A DNA stretch of 64,000 nt from Chamaecyparis obtusa (taxonomy: Eukaryota > Streptophyta > Pinopsida > Cupressales > Cupressaceae). The translations under genes and the position numbers were made by a program. Below are positions 1 to 9,934 of the stretch, piece after piece. The DNA lies in assembly GCA_027943335.1 (NCBI GenBank), contig BSBK01001584.1, forward strand, positions 62,001 through 126,000, read 5' to 3'. Position 1 is the stretch's first letter, and each line of letters opens with the position of its first letter. The notes beneath the pieces were generated by a model, which was not told the origin of the DNA, made no database searches, and saw only the letters and a list, made by a program, of their open reading frames with translations.

Positions 1-1940
1 TGGTTAGAGAGATTCAAACACTCTTTAGAATTTTACCTTTTTGAAGGATTTTACAATAAGAATGTTAAGTCTACTATGTTAAGAGATTTCTCTATTACCA
101 ATGCTAGTCAGAAACAATAAATAAATTGACCTATAAATTTGAAACTATCTTTTCTTAATCAGATCCTTTGTGCACTCTTCAATCTTCACTTCAATTCTTC
201 ATTATCCACTGGCATCAACACTACATTAGATCCTATTTTCCCACTTAGAATCTCTTTGTTCCTTGTTCACTACATCAGTCGGTGACACTTCAACTATTGA
301 ATTTTCCATCCATTTGTTCATACAAATCCATCCTTTATATAGACAATTTATTCCTCTTAATCTCCTCTATTACATTTTTATTTGATCAATCTTAACCATT
401 CAATTCATTATACCTTAAATTTGGATCTCGGTAACACATTTTATTTTCACCCAGGAACTTGAACTTTCTTAAAACTTGTTCCTTCTACTTTAACCATTTA
501 GATCTAAGTCATAGATCTTCACCTTGAATTTTCTTCTTCATAGATCTTTGTAACTAGTTTTCCTTGTCATCATGATCATCCAACTCATCATATATAATCA
601 TTAAATGTTGATTAAATCCTTATTTAATACTTTTCCTTGCTTGGTATCCTCCATTTGTATTTTGGTTAACTTCTCTCAATGTCTAAACCTTTCTTTTCTA
701 TTCAGTGACTTTGGTTCCTTTTCCTTTACTGAATTTCTTCCTTTTTACCTTTACCGAGTGACATATCCCTCTTAGTAGTAAAAAAAAAAATTTCTTACCG
801 ACTTGACAAATACTCATCACCATGCTTTACTGACTTAACATAAACATATGTTAGGTAGAAAATAATTATACCAACATAATCTTATCATTGTCTAATCTAT
901 ATCAGTTGCCCATTTAGGTTCTTCAACTTCACAACATCTCATTTCTTCTCCTTGTTAACTCATTCAACTTATATCATTAACAAATGATATGGCAACATAA
1001 TATAAACTATAAATTAAATGCTTGACATTAATGACAAGAAAATAACTGATCTAACCTTTCTACTATCATGCATTTCTCCTAATCTTAGTCGGTCTTCATC
1101 ATCATCACCATCAAATAATCAATCTTCAACATTACTATCAGTTATGGTAACACAACAAACCAATGTGACCTATCATAACCTTATATGTTAGGGTCAAGAG
1201 AGGCCTCAAATTTTAAGTAATAAGATATCACCCTCATGACATAATCAAATTAGATAAAGGCTCCTATCAAGAAAAAATTAAATATACTAGCATATATTAC
1301 CAAACTGCTAATCATTTAATCAAATCTATCTATCAATAATTTAATTTATCCTAATGTGTTTCTATTAATGACATTAGATATCTAGTCAACTAGCACCCTG
1401 CAATGATATTTAATACATCAAACAATCAATCATAAAAATATGTTATCATTTAATATATCCAAATAGATCAACATTTATCAAATCAATTAGTTTTAACTTC
1501 TCTTAGAGCTTGTTTTTATGTATGAACAAGAGCTAAACAGTACAAAAAAATATGCTGATATAAATGCATAGGACCAAAATTGGATCAAAAAAAGTGTACG
1601 AAATTTATATGAAAGCACCAAACTAATGAATGCATTAGAATCATAAATTCTCTACCAAATGTAATAAATATGCACTATCAAAACAAAAGATCAAAAATTA
1701 AGCATATATGTGTAGATGTCCTAAACTGTGCATTCATTCAATCTAAAATTCAACCTATAAATTAAATGCTATAAATACACCAAAAAATAAAGTCAACATG
1801 TACATATTAGTTTCATGTAGTAATCTAGTCTCTAGAATTGATGAAATCCCTCAAACCTATGCTTGTGCAATGGAATCACCATTTTTTCTTGAATACTAGC
1901 CCTCCTTCACTCTTCTTCTCCACTCCCCATTCTTTCAAAT
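1..1940. other. AT-rich intergenic DNA, no gene seen
   Basis: No reading frame of useful length and no recognisable repeat boundary is visible. The stretch contains a short A-run near 780. It is the left flank of the chromovirus insertion: once that element and one TSD copy are removed, it is contiguous with the sequence starting at 8522. Confidence 0.6.
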
Positions 1941-1945
1941 CCAAG

Positions 1946-2915
1946 TGATGCAGGAGCATCTTGGGTCTTTGAGAAATCTTGCATCAACCAAAAACATTTC
2001 CTAATTACTGTATCTATTTTCTGTTGTTTGCATTATAATATTTGCATTTGTTGGTTTCATTGTGTGCAAAGATTACATGATGTTGAGGACCTATTTTGGA
2101 ACCTTCTCCTATGAGCACATAAAGATTGGATGGACTGTTTCAAAGTTACAATTGTTTTCCTCGTCATCGAAGCCGTATTTTCCTGCAGTTTTGGTGCTGA
2201 TTGTGCATCATGGCGATGTTGATCCTTAATAAATCAGACTTTTCTATCTTAAGGAAATTAAGAGGACCTAAATTAATATTATTTCCCAAGAGATAAAGTC
2301 CTAATTCATTATGAGTAAAAATTTATGACCATTTTTCTTGAGGACCTATTTTCTGCCAGTTTACACATGAAACATGGAGTGTTTCTTCTTGTGTGGTTCC
2401 ATGTGATGAAATGGGGACTTGTGTAGTTAAGGGTATTTTATCAGGTCATGTGTGGACCTAAATGTAAAGGCACATCATTTGGTGATCATTCTAGCATTAT
2501 TTTTGGTTTAAATCTTCCAGACTGGACCTATATTGTAATTAAATGTCTGACTAGCCGACTTGTGGCTTAGCTGGCTATATAAAGAGTCTTGGTTGATGTA
2601 GAAGGTAAGAAAGAAGTTAGTAAGAACATAATTATCAAGATACATCATTGGATACAAAGATAGGATGCAAGCTAAGATTAAGATTTCATAATTTTCATTG
2701 TATAAGGCTGAAACCCGGAAGGCCTCACAGTCGGGCATGTTGAAAGAAATAATATAAATTCTTTGTTGTTGCTACTAATTGATTGTCTCATATCCATTGT
2801 GTTTTCACTTCTTTCATGTGAATTAAATATTCCTTCCATTGTGTAACTATGAGAAGGGTCTGTTGTTGATCCAAGTGGACTCAATTTTTCTTGTATCTAC
2901 CTTGCCTGTGCATCA
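1946..2915 (+). repeat. 5' LTR of the chromovirus
   Basis: This 970-bp direct repeat matches 7546-8516. It starts TGATGCAGG and ends GTGCATCA just before the primer-binding site. It contains a TATA box at 2576-2583 and, further on, a segment (AAGGCCTCACAG then GGCATGTTGAAAG) that also occurs in related form in the Gag-only element at 33538-37314. Confidence 0.95.
2576..2583 (+). promoter_or_regulatory. TATA box of the chromovirus LTR promoter
   Basis: TATATAAA lies in the second half of the 5' LTR and is conserved in the 3' LTR at 8167-8174. Position and sequence fit the Pol II promoter that marks the U3/R region. The transcription start is inferred about 25-35 bp downstream. Confidence 0.7.
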
Positions 2916-2917
2916 AG

Positions 2918-2929
2918 TGGTATCAAAGA
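2918..2929 (+). other. Primer-binding site (initiator Met tRNA-like)
   Basis: TGGTATCAAAGA starts 2 bp after the 5' LTR end. It matches the plant initiator-Met PBS TGGTATCAGAGC except near its 3' end. Confidence 0.85.
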
Positions 2930-3048
2930 GTTCTTTCTTATGGATTGGATTATGGAGAACCTTATTGGATTGGTTGTTGGGTGGAAAATCTGAGATTTGA
3001 GCTATAACTTGCATAAGGTTACAATCCTATTGGAACCTGATTTTTAAG

Positions 3049-4137
3049 ATGGTTCATGGTAGAGGAAATGATAATGCTATCATGGATATGTTGAGGCAGA
3101 TTGCAACTAGGCTTGAAGCTGTAGAGATAGCCCAGAGAAGAGGTGCACATCTTGAAGATGTTAGTGAAGAAGAAGAAGTACCAGCACCTAATCCTGAACC
3201 TAAATTTGAACAAGATGAGGAAAGACTTTCGAGAGTTTTGTCTAAGGCTAACTCCAGACCCGCAATTGAAGTTTCTTTCTATGATGGAAGACTTGAGACC
3301 GATACACTTTTGGATTGGATCTCTGAGATGGATAATACTTTGAGTATGAAGGCACTCCTGATAATAAGAAGGTTAAGATAGCAGTCACAAAGTTGAAAGG
3401 TCATGCATCTCTTTGGTGGGATCATTTACAAACTGAGAGACAGAAGAGGGGAAAAGAAAAGATTAAGACATGGATGAAGATGCTTGGAAAGATGAAGAAG
3501 AAGTCTCTTCTAGCTGAATACCAAGTTAGTCTAATGAGAAAAATGCAAAATCTAAGACAAAAGGACATGAGTGTGAAAGAATATACTGAGGAATTTTACA
3601 AATTGGATATTAGATCTAGACATGTGGATTATGAAGTTGAGAAGGTGGCTAGATATCAGAATGGCCTAAGGACATTTATTCAAGATGAGATTAGTTATGT
3701 GAAGATAGAAAGTGTGGAAGAAGCATATCAATTTTCTTTGAAGGTAGAAGAAAGATTGACAAAAAGACATGAAAAAAGACAGAGGAAGAGGTGGCAAATT
3801 TCAGAGAAGTAGAGGTGGATCTTATGGAGAAAGTAGCAGATCTGACAATGCAATACAAGATAAGGCATGGAAAGATGAACCTGCTAAAAGAGGTAACTAC
3901 TCTAGAGGTAGCTATACTGGTTACTCTAGGAATAACAATAATGGTAAAAGAGAAGAGAAATCTTGGTTTAAAGGTACTTGTTACAAATGTGGTGAAGGAC
4001 ATAGAGCTTTTGAATGTACTAACTCTGGAAAGAAGACTAGAGGTAATGGCAGAAATAATTTGGCTTGTGAAGAAGTTGAAGAAATGTCTAACGAACTTGA
4101 ACATGGTGAGAACTTGATGTTAAGAAGGATCTTGTGA
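3049..4137 (+). pseudogene. gag: Chromovirus Gag (capsid-nucleocapsid), frameshifted
   Basis: Gag would form the cytoplasmic virus-like particle that packages the element RNA. The start chosen is the ATG at 3049, about 130 bp after the PBS. The frame breaks twice: near 3337 (one base missing) and near 3785, where it returns to the original frame. The capsid part includes KGHASLWWDHLQ and the motif KEYTEEFYKLDIRSRH. A basic Arg/Gly/Ser-rich stretch follows, then a zinc knuckle CYKCGEGHRAFEC. This knuckle has only three residues between the second Cys and the His, whereas the related Gag at 34668 has the canonical four (CYNCGEEGHRSFEC), so a codon has been lost. A TGA at 4135-4137 ends this segment, and the same frame continues into protease. 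Confidence 0.9.
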
Positions 4138-4473
4138 AATGAAGAAGCTGATGAGGAACCTATTCTGAGGAAAAGTTTGTTCAGAACCAGATGTAAGATC
4201 ACTGATAAATGTTGCAAGGTAATCATTGATAGTGGAAGTTCTGATAATTTGGCATCTGAGGAGCTGGTTAACAAATTGCAGTTGCAAAGACTGAAGCTTC
4301 CTAAGCCTTACCATATTGCTTGGATCCAAAAGGAGCATAAACTACTTATAAGTGAATAATGCCTTGTTAAATTCAAAATTGGGAATTATCACGATGAAGT
4401 CTTGTGTGATATTATGCCTATGGATTTTTGTCATATTCTTTTGGGTAGACCTTAGTAGTATGATAGGAAAGCT
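4138..4473 (+). pseudogene. pro: Chromovirus retropepsin-like protease
   Basis: This is the aspartic protease region that would process the Gag-Pol polyprotein. The active-site motif is VIIDSGSSDNLAS, with the catalytic Asp codon at 4228-4230. It lies in the same frame as the end of Gag and the start of RT, so Gag-Pol was probably one polyprotein. The segment is interrupted by TAA at 4357-4359 and by two adjacent stops at 4453-4458. The latter sit where the related Gag-protease element has Trp-Gln, consistent with TGG and CAG decaying to TAG. Confidence 0.85.
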
Positions 4474-6012
4474 TTGCATGATGGTAGATTAAATCAGTAT
4501 ACTATATGGATGGATGGAAAGAAACAAGTATTGTTGCCTTTGATAGAGATGTCTGATGAAAGTCACTATACCATAGTTAGAGTATGTTTGGTTGATGGTA
4601 AAAAGTTTGCAAAAGAAATGAAAGAACAAAATGTTTTCTTTGCTTTAATTCTAAGAAAGACTAAGAAACAAGATGAGTTAGAACATGCACTTGAGATTAA
4701 GCCTTTGTTGAATGAATTTCATGACATCATTTCTGATAATGTGCCTGATGGTTTACCACCTATGAGAAGTATAAGTCACTGTATGGATTTGATACCTAGA
4801 GCTAGTTTGCCTAAAAAATCACCACATAGGTTGACACCTAATGAAAAGACTGAATTGAATAGACAAGTGCAAGAATTTCTTGAGAGAGGTTTGATTAGGG
4901 AAATTCTAAGTCCTTGTGCATTACTTGCTATGTTAGCACCTAAAAAGAATGGAGAATGGAGAATGTGCATTGATTCTAGAGCTATAAACAAGATAATAGT
5001 AAAGTACAAATTTCCTTTGCCTAAGATGGATGACATAATGGGTAGTCTGAGTGGAAAAAAGTATTTCACAAAGATTGATTTGAAAAGTGGATATCATCAT
5101 ATTAGGATCAGAGAAGGGGATGAATGGAAAACTACTTTTAAGACTAATGAAGATTTGTATGAATGGTTGGTTATGCATTTTGGTTTGACTAATGCACCTA
5201 GTACTTTCATGAGGCTAATGAATGAAGTTTTGAAAATATTCTTGGGTAAGTTTTTAATTGTATATCTTGATGACATTTTGATATTTAGTAAGAGGAAGGA
5301 AGAACATCTTGAACATATCAGACAAGTATTGCAGAGATTGAAGGAAGAAAAGTTACTGATTAATTTGAAAAAATGTTCATTTATGAAAGAAGAGATTGTG
5401 TACCTTGGTTTTGTAATTTTAGCTAATGGATTGAAGATGGATCCTAAGAAAGTGAGAGCTATACTTGATTGGCCTACACCAAAGAATGTTGGAGAGGTAA
5501 GATCATTTCATGGATTGGCTAGTTTTTATAGGAAGTTCATCAGAAATTTCAGTTCTATTTGTAATGCTATGAATGAAACCATGAGAGGAGATAAAAGGGA
5601 TTTCAAATGGACACATGGAGCACAAAAGAGTTTTGAAACATTGAAACAAAGAATTGAAAAGTTGCCTACACTTGCTTTGCCTAATTTTAGTAAATTTTTT
5701 CAAGTTGAATGTGATGCTAGTGGAAGTGCAATTGGATCTATTTTGAGTCAAGAAGGAAGACCTATAGCTTTCTTTAGTGAGAATTTGAATGATGCTAAGA
5801 GAAAATATTTAGTTTATGACCAAGAATTCTATGCTATTGTTCAAGCTTTGAAGAAGTGGAGACATTATTTGATGCCTAAAGATTTTGTGTTGTATACTGA
5901 CCATAAAGATTTGCAGTATTTGGGAAGTCAAAATAAGTTGAATCAAAGACATATGAAGCGGGTTGAGTTCTTGCAAAAATTTTCCTTTTCATTGAAGCAT
6001 AAAAGTGCATAG
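4474..6012 (+). pseudogene. pol: Chromovirus reverse transcriptase and RNase H
   Basis: This 512-codon open segment copies element RNA into DNA (RT) and removes the RNA strand (RNase H). RT signatures in order are WRMCIDSRAINKI, KYFTKIDLKSGYHHIRI and the catalytic YLDD at 5263-5274. The RNase H part begins near FQVECDASGSAIGS and keeps Asp at 5713-5715, Glu at 5824-5826 and Asp at 5899-5901 (YTDHKDL). It is the least damaged part of the element, with no internal stop or frameshift. A TAG at 6010-6012 cuts the tether, and the same frame continues with further stops into the integrase zinc-binding region. The first ATG here is not a genuine start; the frame is continuous with protease upstream. 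Confidence 0.95.
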
Positions 6013-7154
6013 TTGAATAAGGTTGTTGATGCCTTGAGTTGAAGAAGAAGTTTGCTGATAGAGATGAGAGTTGAGGTACTTGGTTTTGATGATTTGAAGT
6101 GTTTGTATGAGATTGGAATTGATTTTGCAGAACCTTAGAAAGCTTGTAAGGAACACACGGTGAGTGATAAGTGGACTAATTATTTCATTCAAGAAGACAT
6201 GTTGTTTAAAGGAGTTCAGTTGTGCATACCTAGAGGATCTATATGAGAGAACATAATGAAGGAGAAACATAGTGGTGGACTTGTTGGACATTTTGAGATT
6301 GATAAGACTATGAATCTGATTTTAGAAAGATACTTTTGGCCATAGATTTATAGAGATGTACAGAGGATGGTTAGAGGTTGCAAAATTTGCCAAACAACAA
6401 AAGGAACTAGTCAGAATTTGGGATTGTATACACTTTTCCTGTACCTGATAGACCTTGGGAAGATGTGAGTATGGACTTTGTTCTTGGGTTGCCTAGAACT
6501 CAGAGAGGTAATGATTCTATTTTGGTAGTGGTTGATAGATTTTCTAAGATGTCTCATTTCATACCTTGTAAGAAGACATCTGATGCATTGCATGTAGCTA
6601 AATTATTTTTCAAGGAAGTGGTAAGATTGCATGGTTTGCCTAAATCTATTGTCTCAAATAGAGATAATAAGTTTACTGGTTACTTTTGGAGGACACTTTG
6701 GAAGAAGATGAATATAGAATTGAAGTTTAGTTCTACATTTCACCCTCAGACAGATGGACGGACTGAAGTTGTGAACAAAATTTTGGGAAACTTGTTGAGA
6801 TGTTTAGTTGGAGATAAGCTTGCTAATTGGGATTTAGTTTTAGCACAAGCAGAGTTTTCTTATAATAATTTTGTGAATAGAAGCACTAAGAGGACACCAT
6901 TTGAGATTGTTACTAGATTTCATCCTAAGAGAACCATAGAGTTGAGAGATTTACCTACTGAGATAAGAAGTGTTGAAGCTAAGGATTTTGCAGTCTTCAT
7001 GAGAACTTTACATGATGAAGTCAAAAGGAATTTGGAGGACACTAATCTGAAATATAAACAAAGAGTGGATAAGAGAAGAAGACATAAATCTTTTGAAGTT
7101 GGAGATGAGGTTATGATTCATTTGAAGAAAAATAGATTACCATTTGGTACCTAA
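6013..7154 (+). pseudogene. int: Chromovirus integrase, frameshifted and with a changed catalytic residue
   Basis: The N-terminal HHCC zinc-binding region lies at about 6265-6390 (HSGGLVGH, then CKIC). In-frame stops precede it, including TGA after DALS near 6040, in a context suggesting CGA decay. One base appears missing near 6432, which moves the frame. The catalytic core then runs open from about 6437 to 7151. Core residues are Asp at 6474-6476 (MDFVLGLP) and Glu at 6765-6767 (TDGRTEVVN). The expected second Asp in the SDRD-type motif reads Asn (SNRDNKF, codon AAT at 6657-6659). Losing one of the three metal-binding acids would abolish strand transfer even if the frame were open. A TAA at 7152-7154 separates it from the C-terminal tail. 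Confidence 0.93.
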
Positions 7155-7493
7155 TTTAAGTTGAAAATGAAGAATTTTGGACCTTGTAAGATCCTGAATA
7201 AGTTTGACAGTGGAAATGCTTATGAAGTGGAATTACCAGAGGATGTGGATATATCACCTATATTCAAAATTTATGATATCTTTGAGTACTTTGAATCAAA
7301 TTATGAGATAGAAGATGATCTCAATTATCCTAAGAAGAGTAAAGACAACATTGAGAAGATCTTGAATAAAAGAGTGAGCAAGAGTACAAGAGGAAAAGAC
7401 TACATGGAATATCTAGTTCAGTGGAAAGATAAGCCAGTTCAAGACAGTTCATGGATTACACAAGCTGAGTTGGATCTTTATAATTTAGGTTAG
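7155..7493 (+). pseudogene. Integrase C-terminal region with chromodomain
   Basis: The same frame continues with FGPCKILNKFDSGNAYEVEL, a GPY/F-like module, then a chromodomain-like segment at about 7350-7475 (KILNKRVSK, YLVQWKDKP, DSSWI). In chromoviruses this tail binds modified histones and directs insertion into heterochromatin. The aromatic and W-K pattern of the fold is visible, but a structure or profile search would be needed to say whether the histone-binding cage is intact. The ORF ends 52 bp before the 3' LTR. Confidence 0.8.
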
Positions 7494-7545
7494 AATATGA
7501 GTAGTACCTGATGTTGAAATCAGTTTTTTATTTACCCCAGGTGTC

Positions 7546-8516
7546 TAATGCAAGAGTATCTTGGGCCTTTAAGCAATCTTGCATCAACCAAAAACATTTC
7601 CTGATTTATGTATCTATTTTCTATTGTTTGCATTATAATCTTTGCATTTTTTGGTTTCATGGTGTGTGAAGCTTACGTGATTTTGAGGACCTATTTGGGA
7701 ACCTTCTCCTATGATCACATAAATATTGGATGGACTGTTTCAAAGTTATAGTTTTTTTCCTTGCCGTTGGAGCCGTATTTTCCTGTAGTTTTGGTGTTGA
7801 TTGCGCATCATGATGATGTTGATCCTTAATGAATCAGCCTTTGTGATCCTAATTAATTTAATAAGACCTAAATTAATATCATTTCCCAAGAGCACAAGTC
7901 CTAATTCATTATAAGTAAAATGTTATGACTATTTTTCTCGGGGACCTATTTTCTGCCAGTTTACACATGAAACATGGAGTGTTTCTTCTTGCGTGGTTCC
8001 GTGTGATGAAATGGGGACTTTCATAGTTAATGGAATGTTCTTGGGTCATTTTTTGACCTAAATGTAAATTTTCATCATGTGGTGATCATTCTAGCATTAG
8101 TTTTGGTTTAAATCTTCCAGACTTTGTAATTAAATGCCTGGCTGGTCGACTTGTGGCTTAGCTGGCTATATAAAGAGTCTTGGTTGATGTAGAAGGTAAG
8201 AAAGAAGGTAGTAAGAACATAATTATCAAGATACATCATTAGAGACAAAGATAGGATGCAATTTGAGATTCTAATTTCATAATTTTCATTGTATAAGGCC
8301 GAAACCTGGAAGGCCTCACAGCTAGACATGTTGAAAGAAATAATATAAATTCTCTATTTTTGCTGCTAGTTGATTGTCTAATATCCATTGTATTTTCACT
8401 TGTTTCATGTGAATTATATATTTCTTCTATTGTGTAACTCTGAGCAGGGCTTGTTGTTGATCCAAGTGAACTCAATTCTGCTTGATTCTGCTTATATCTA
8501 CCCTGCCCTTGCATCA
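7546..8516 (+). repeat. 3' LTR of the chromovirus
   Basis: This 971-bp repeat matches 1946-2915. Its start reads TAATGCA instead of TGATGCA, one terminal G-to-A change. It ends TTGCATCA and is followed by the TSD copy CCAAG at 8517-8521. A TATA box lies at 8167-8174. Confidence 0.95.
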
Positions 8517-8521
8517 CCAAG

Positions 8522-9929
8522 TGAGCAAAGGAGGTTGAAATGACCACTCCACCCTATTTATAGCCATGTAAACCCTAATATGGACAATGTGTAATGGGAA
8601 TGTACATTAAGAGTGTAAAAATATATATTTTGATTCTTCTATTTCACACATTTTTCATCAAATAGGGCTAATAATTTGTCATGAGATCAATCAACTACTA
8701 AAAAACCAAAAAATAAACTTGTTGATCAATCTCTCAAGGGGGTATGCATGTGGTGCTAAACTATGGGCAAGGGCATAAATATGAGGCTTACATTTTCTTT
8801 GAAACAACATAATAAACACATTATTTCAAAGAGGGTCAAAATATATACACCTAAAATTTGCTTGAGATAATTAATTGAATATTAATTATTGATCAATGGT
8901 CATTCTCATATCACTAAATAAATTATTTAATTTATCTAGTTGACTCACTTTATCTTATTCCTCTAAGCCTAAGTCTTCTAAAAATCCTTAATTAAATAGT
9001 TTCCTAAAATTATTTAATTATCTTGTCATCATGTGATCAAGTCAAATCCACTTCATTAGTCCACTTCATCTACCACCTCATACCCATGTAGCCAGGGAAA
9101 ATAATTTATATAATATTTAAATACCCTACTTATCTTCAGCAAGTATCTCTAGTCATAAGGGAGAAAGAAAGAAATGCATCCTTATGAGACTAAGTCTTTT
9201 AGCTATTTTTCCTCATGAGACAAGTCTCTTGCCACCTTCCTTATCATTTAGTCAGTTATCCCTCCACATCACCCAGTCAAATATGACTCATAGGAAACTT
9301 GTTCCAATAGTCCTACCATTTAAATTCTTCTTCCTTCATTATCTCACAAGTCATGGAGAGATGCTGGATAAGTGTCTCTCCCTCCCACATAATCCTTCAT
9401 CTTATCAAAGTAGGAGGAACCTCTCTCCCTTTTTTCTCTCACATTCCAACTAAATCCTATTTTATCTCCACCTTCTCAACCAATTCAATTTTATTGCTCC
9501 ATTATTCCAAGATTTAATCTCATCCATAAATTTGTGCCACATGGTATCAAGGTCATGAAAAGTCTATAAAAGGATCTTACATTCCCTCATTTTGGACTAA
9601 TTAGCAACTAGAATTCTTGGGAATTTTAAGCATAATTGAGATTTAGTGCATTTGAATCTTATCTGTGTGCCTTTGTCTTTGTTATCTTGCTTTTTAGCTT
9701 TTAGCATCTTAGAATAATCATCATAGAAATAATTATCATTTGTAATCATGTTCATTCATATTATCATGTAGTTTGTATATGTATAATCATCATCATTATC
9801 AGCATGGTATTGCATCTTTATATTGTTATTTCATTGAATTTAGCCACCTAAATCTAAATCCTTTGAAGTCATCTTGGAAAGTGTAAAGTTCTTAGAGAAA
9901 AATCAATTACCAAGATCTCAAGGTAGAGG
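8522..9929. other. Intergenic DNA between two retrotransposons
   Basis: No gene is supported. Two TATA-like stretches are present: one on the minus strand at about 8548-8566 (GGCTATAAATAGGG) and one on the plus strand near 9565 (CTATAAAAGG). They may belong to old LTR remnants, but I found no matching repeat partner in this window. The open frame at 9184-9453 has no recognisable protein features. Confidence 0.5.
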
Positions 9930-9934
9930 ATAAC

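Larger units (their letters stand above)
1946..8516 (+). mobile_element. Complete but inactive Ty3/gypsy chromovirus LTR retrotransposon
   Basis: The element is 6571 bp, bounded by two LTRs of about 970 bp and flanked by the direct repeat CCAAG at 1941-1945 and 8517-8521, the 5-bp target-site duplication. The order is LTR, PBS, gag, protease, RT, RNase H, integrase, chromodomain-like tail, LTR. Integrase after RNase H is the Ty3/gypsy order, and the chromodomain-like C-terminus points to the chromovirus branch. The LTRs begin TGATGCA and end TGCATCA, a longer terminal inverted repeat than the usual TG...CA. Comparing about 230 bp at the start of the two LTRs by eye gives roughly 12 % difference, so the insertion is old. 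Frameshifts, several nonsense codons and a changed integrase catalytic residue make it non-functional. Confidence 0.96.

Noticed and set aside
9540..9553. ATGGTATCAAGGTC, a PBS-like sequence
   Set aside because: Diverges from the PBS consensus after eight bases, and no LTR end precedes it.
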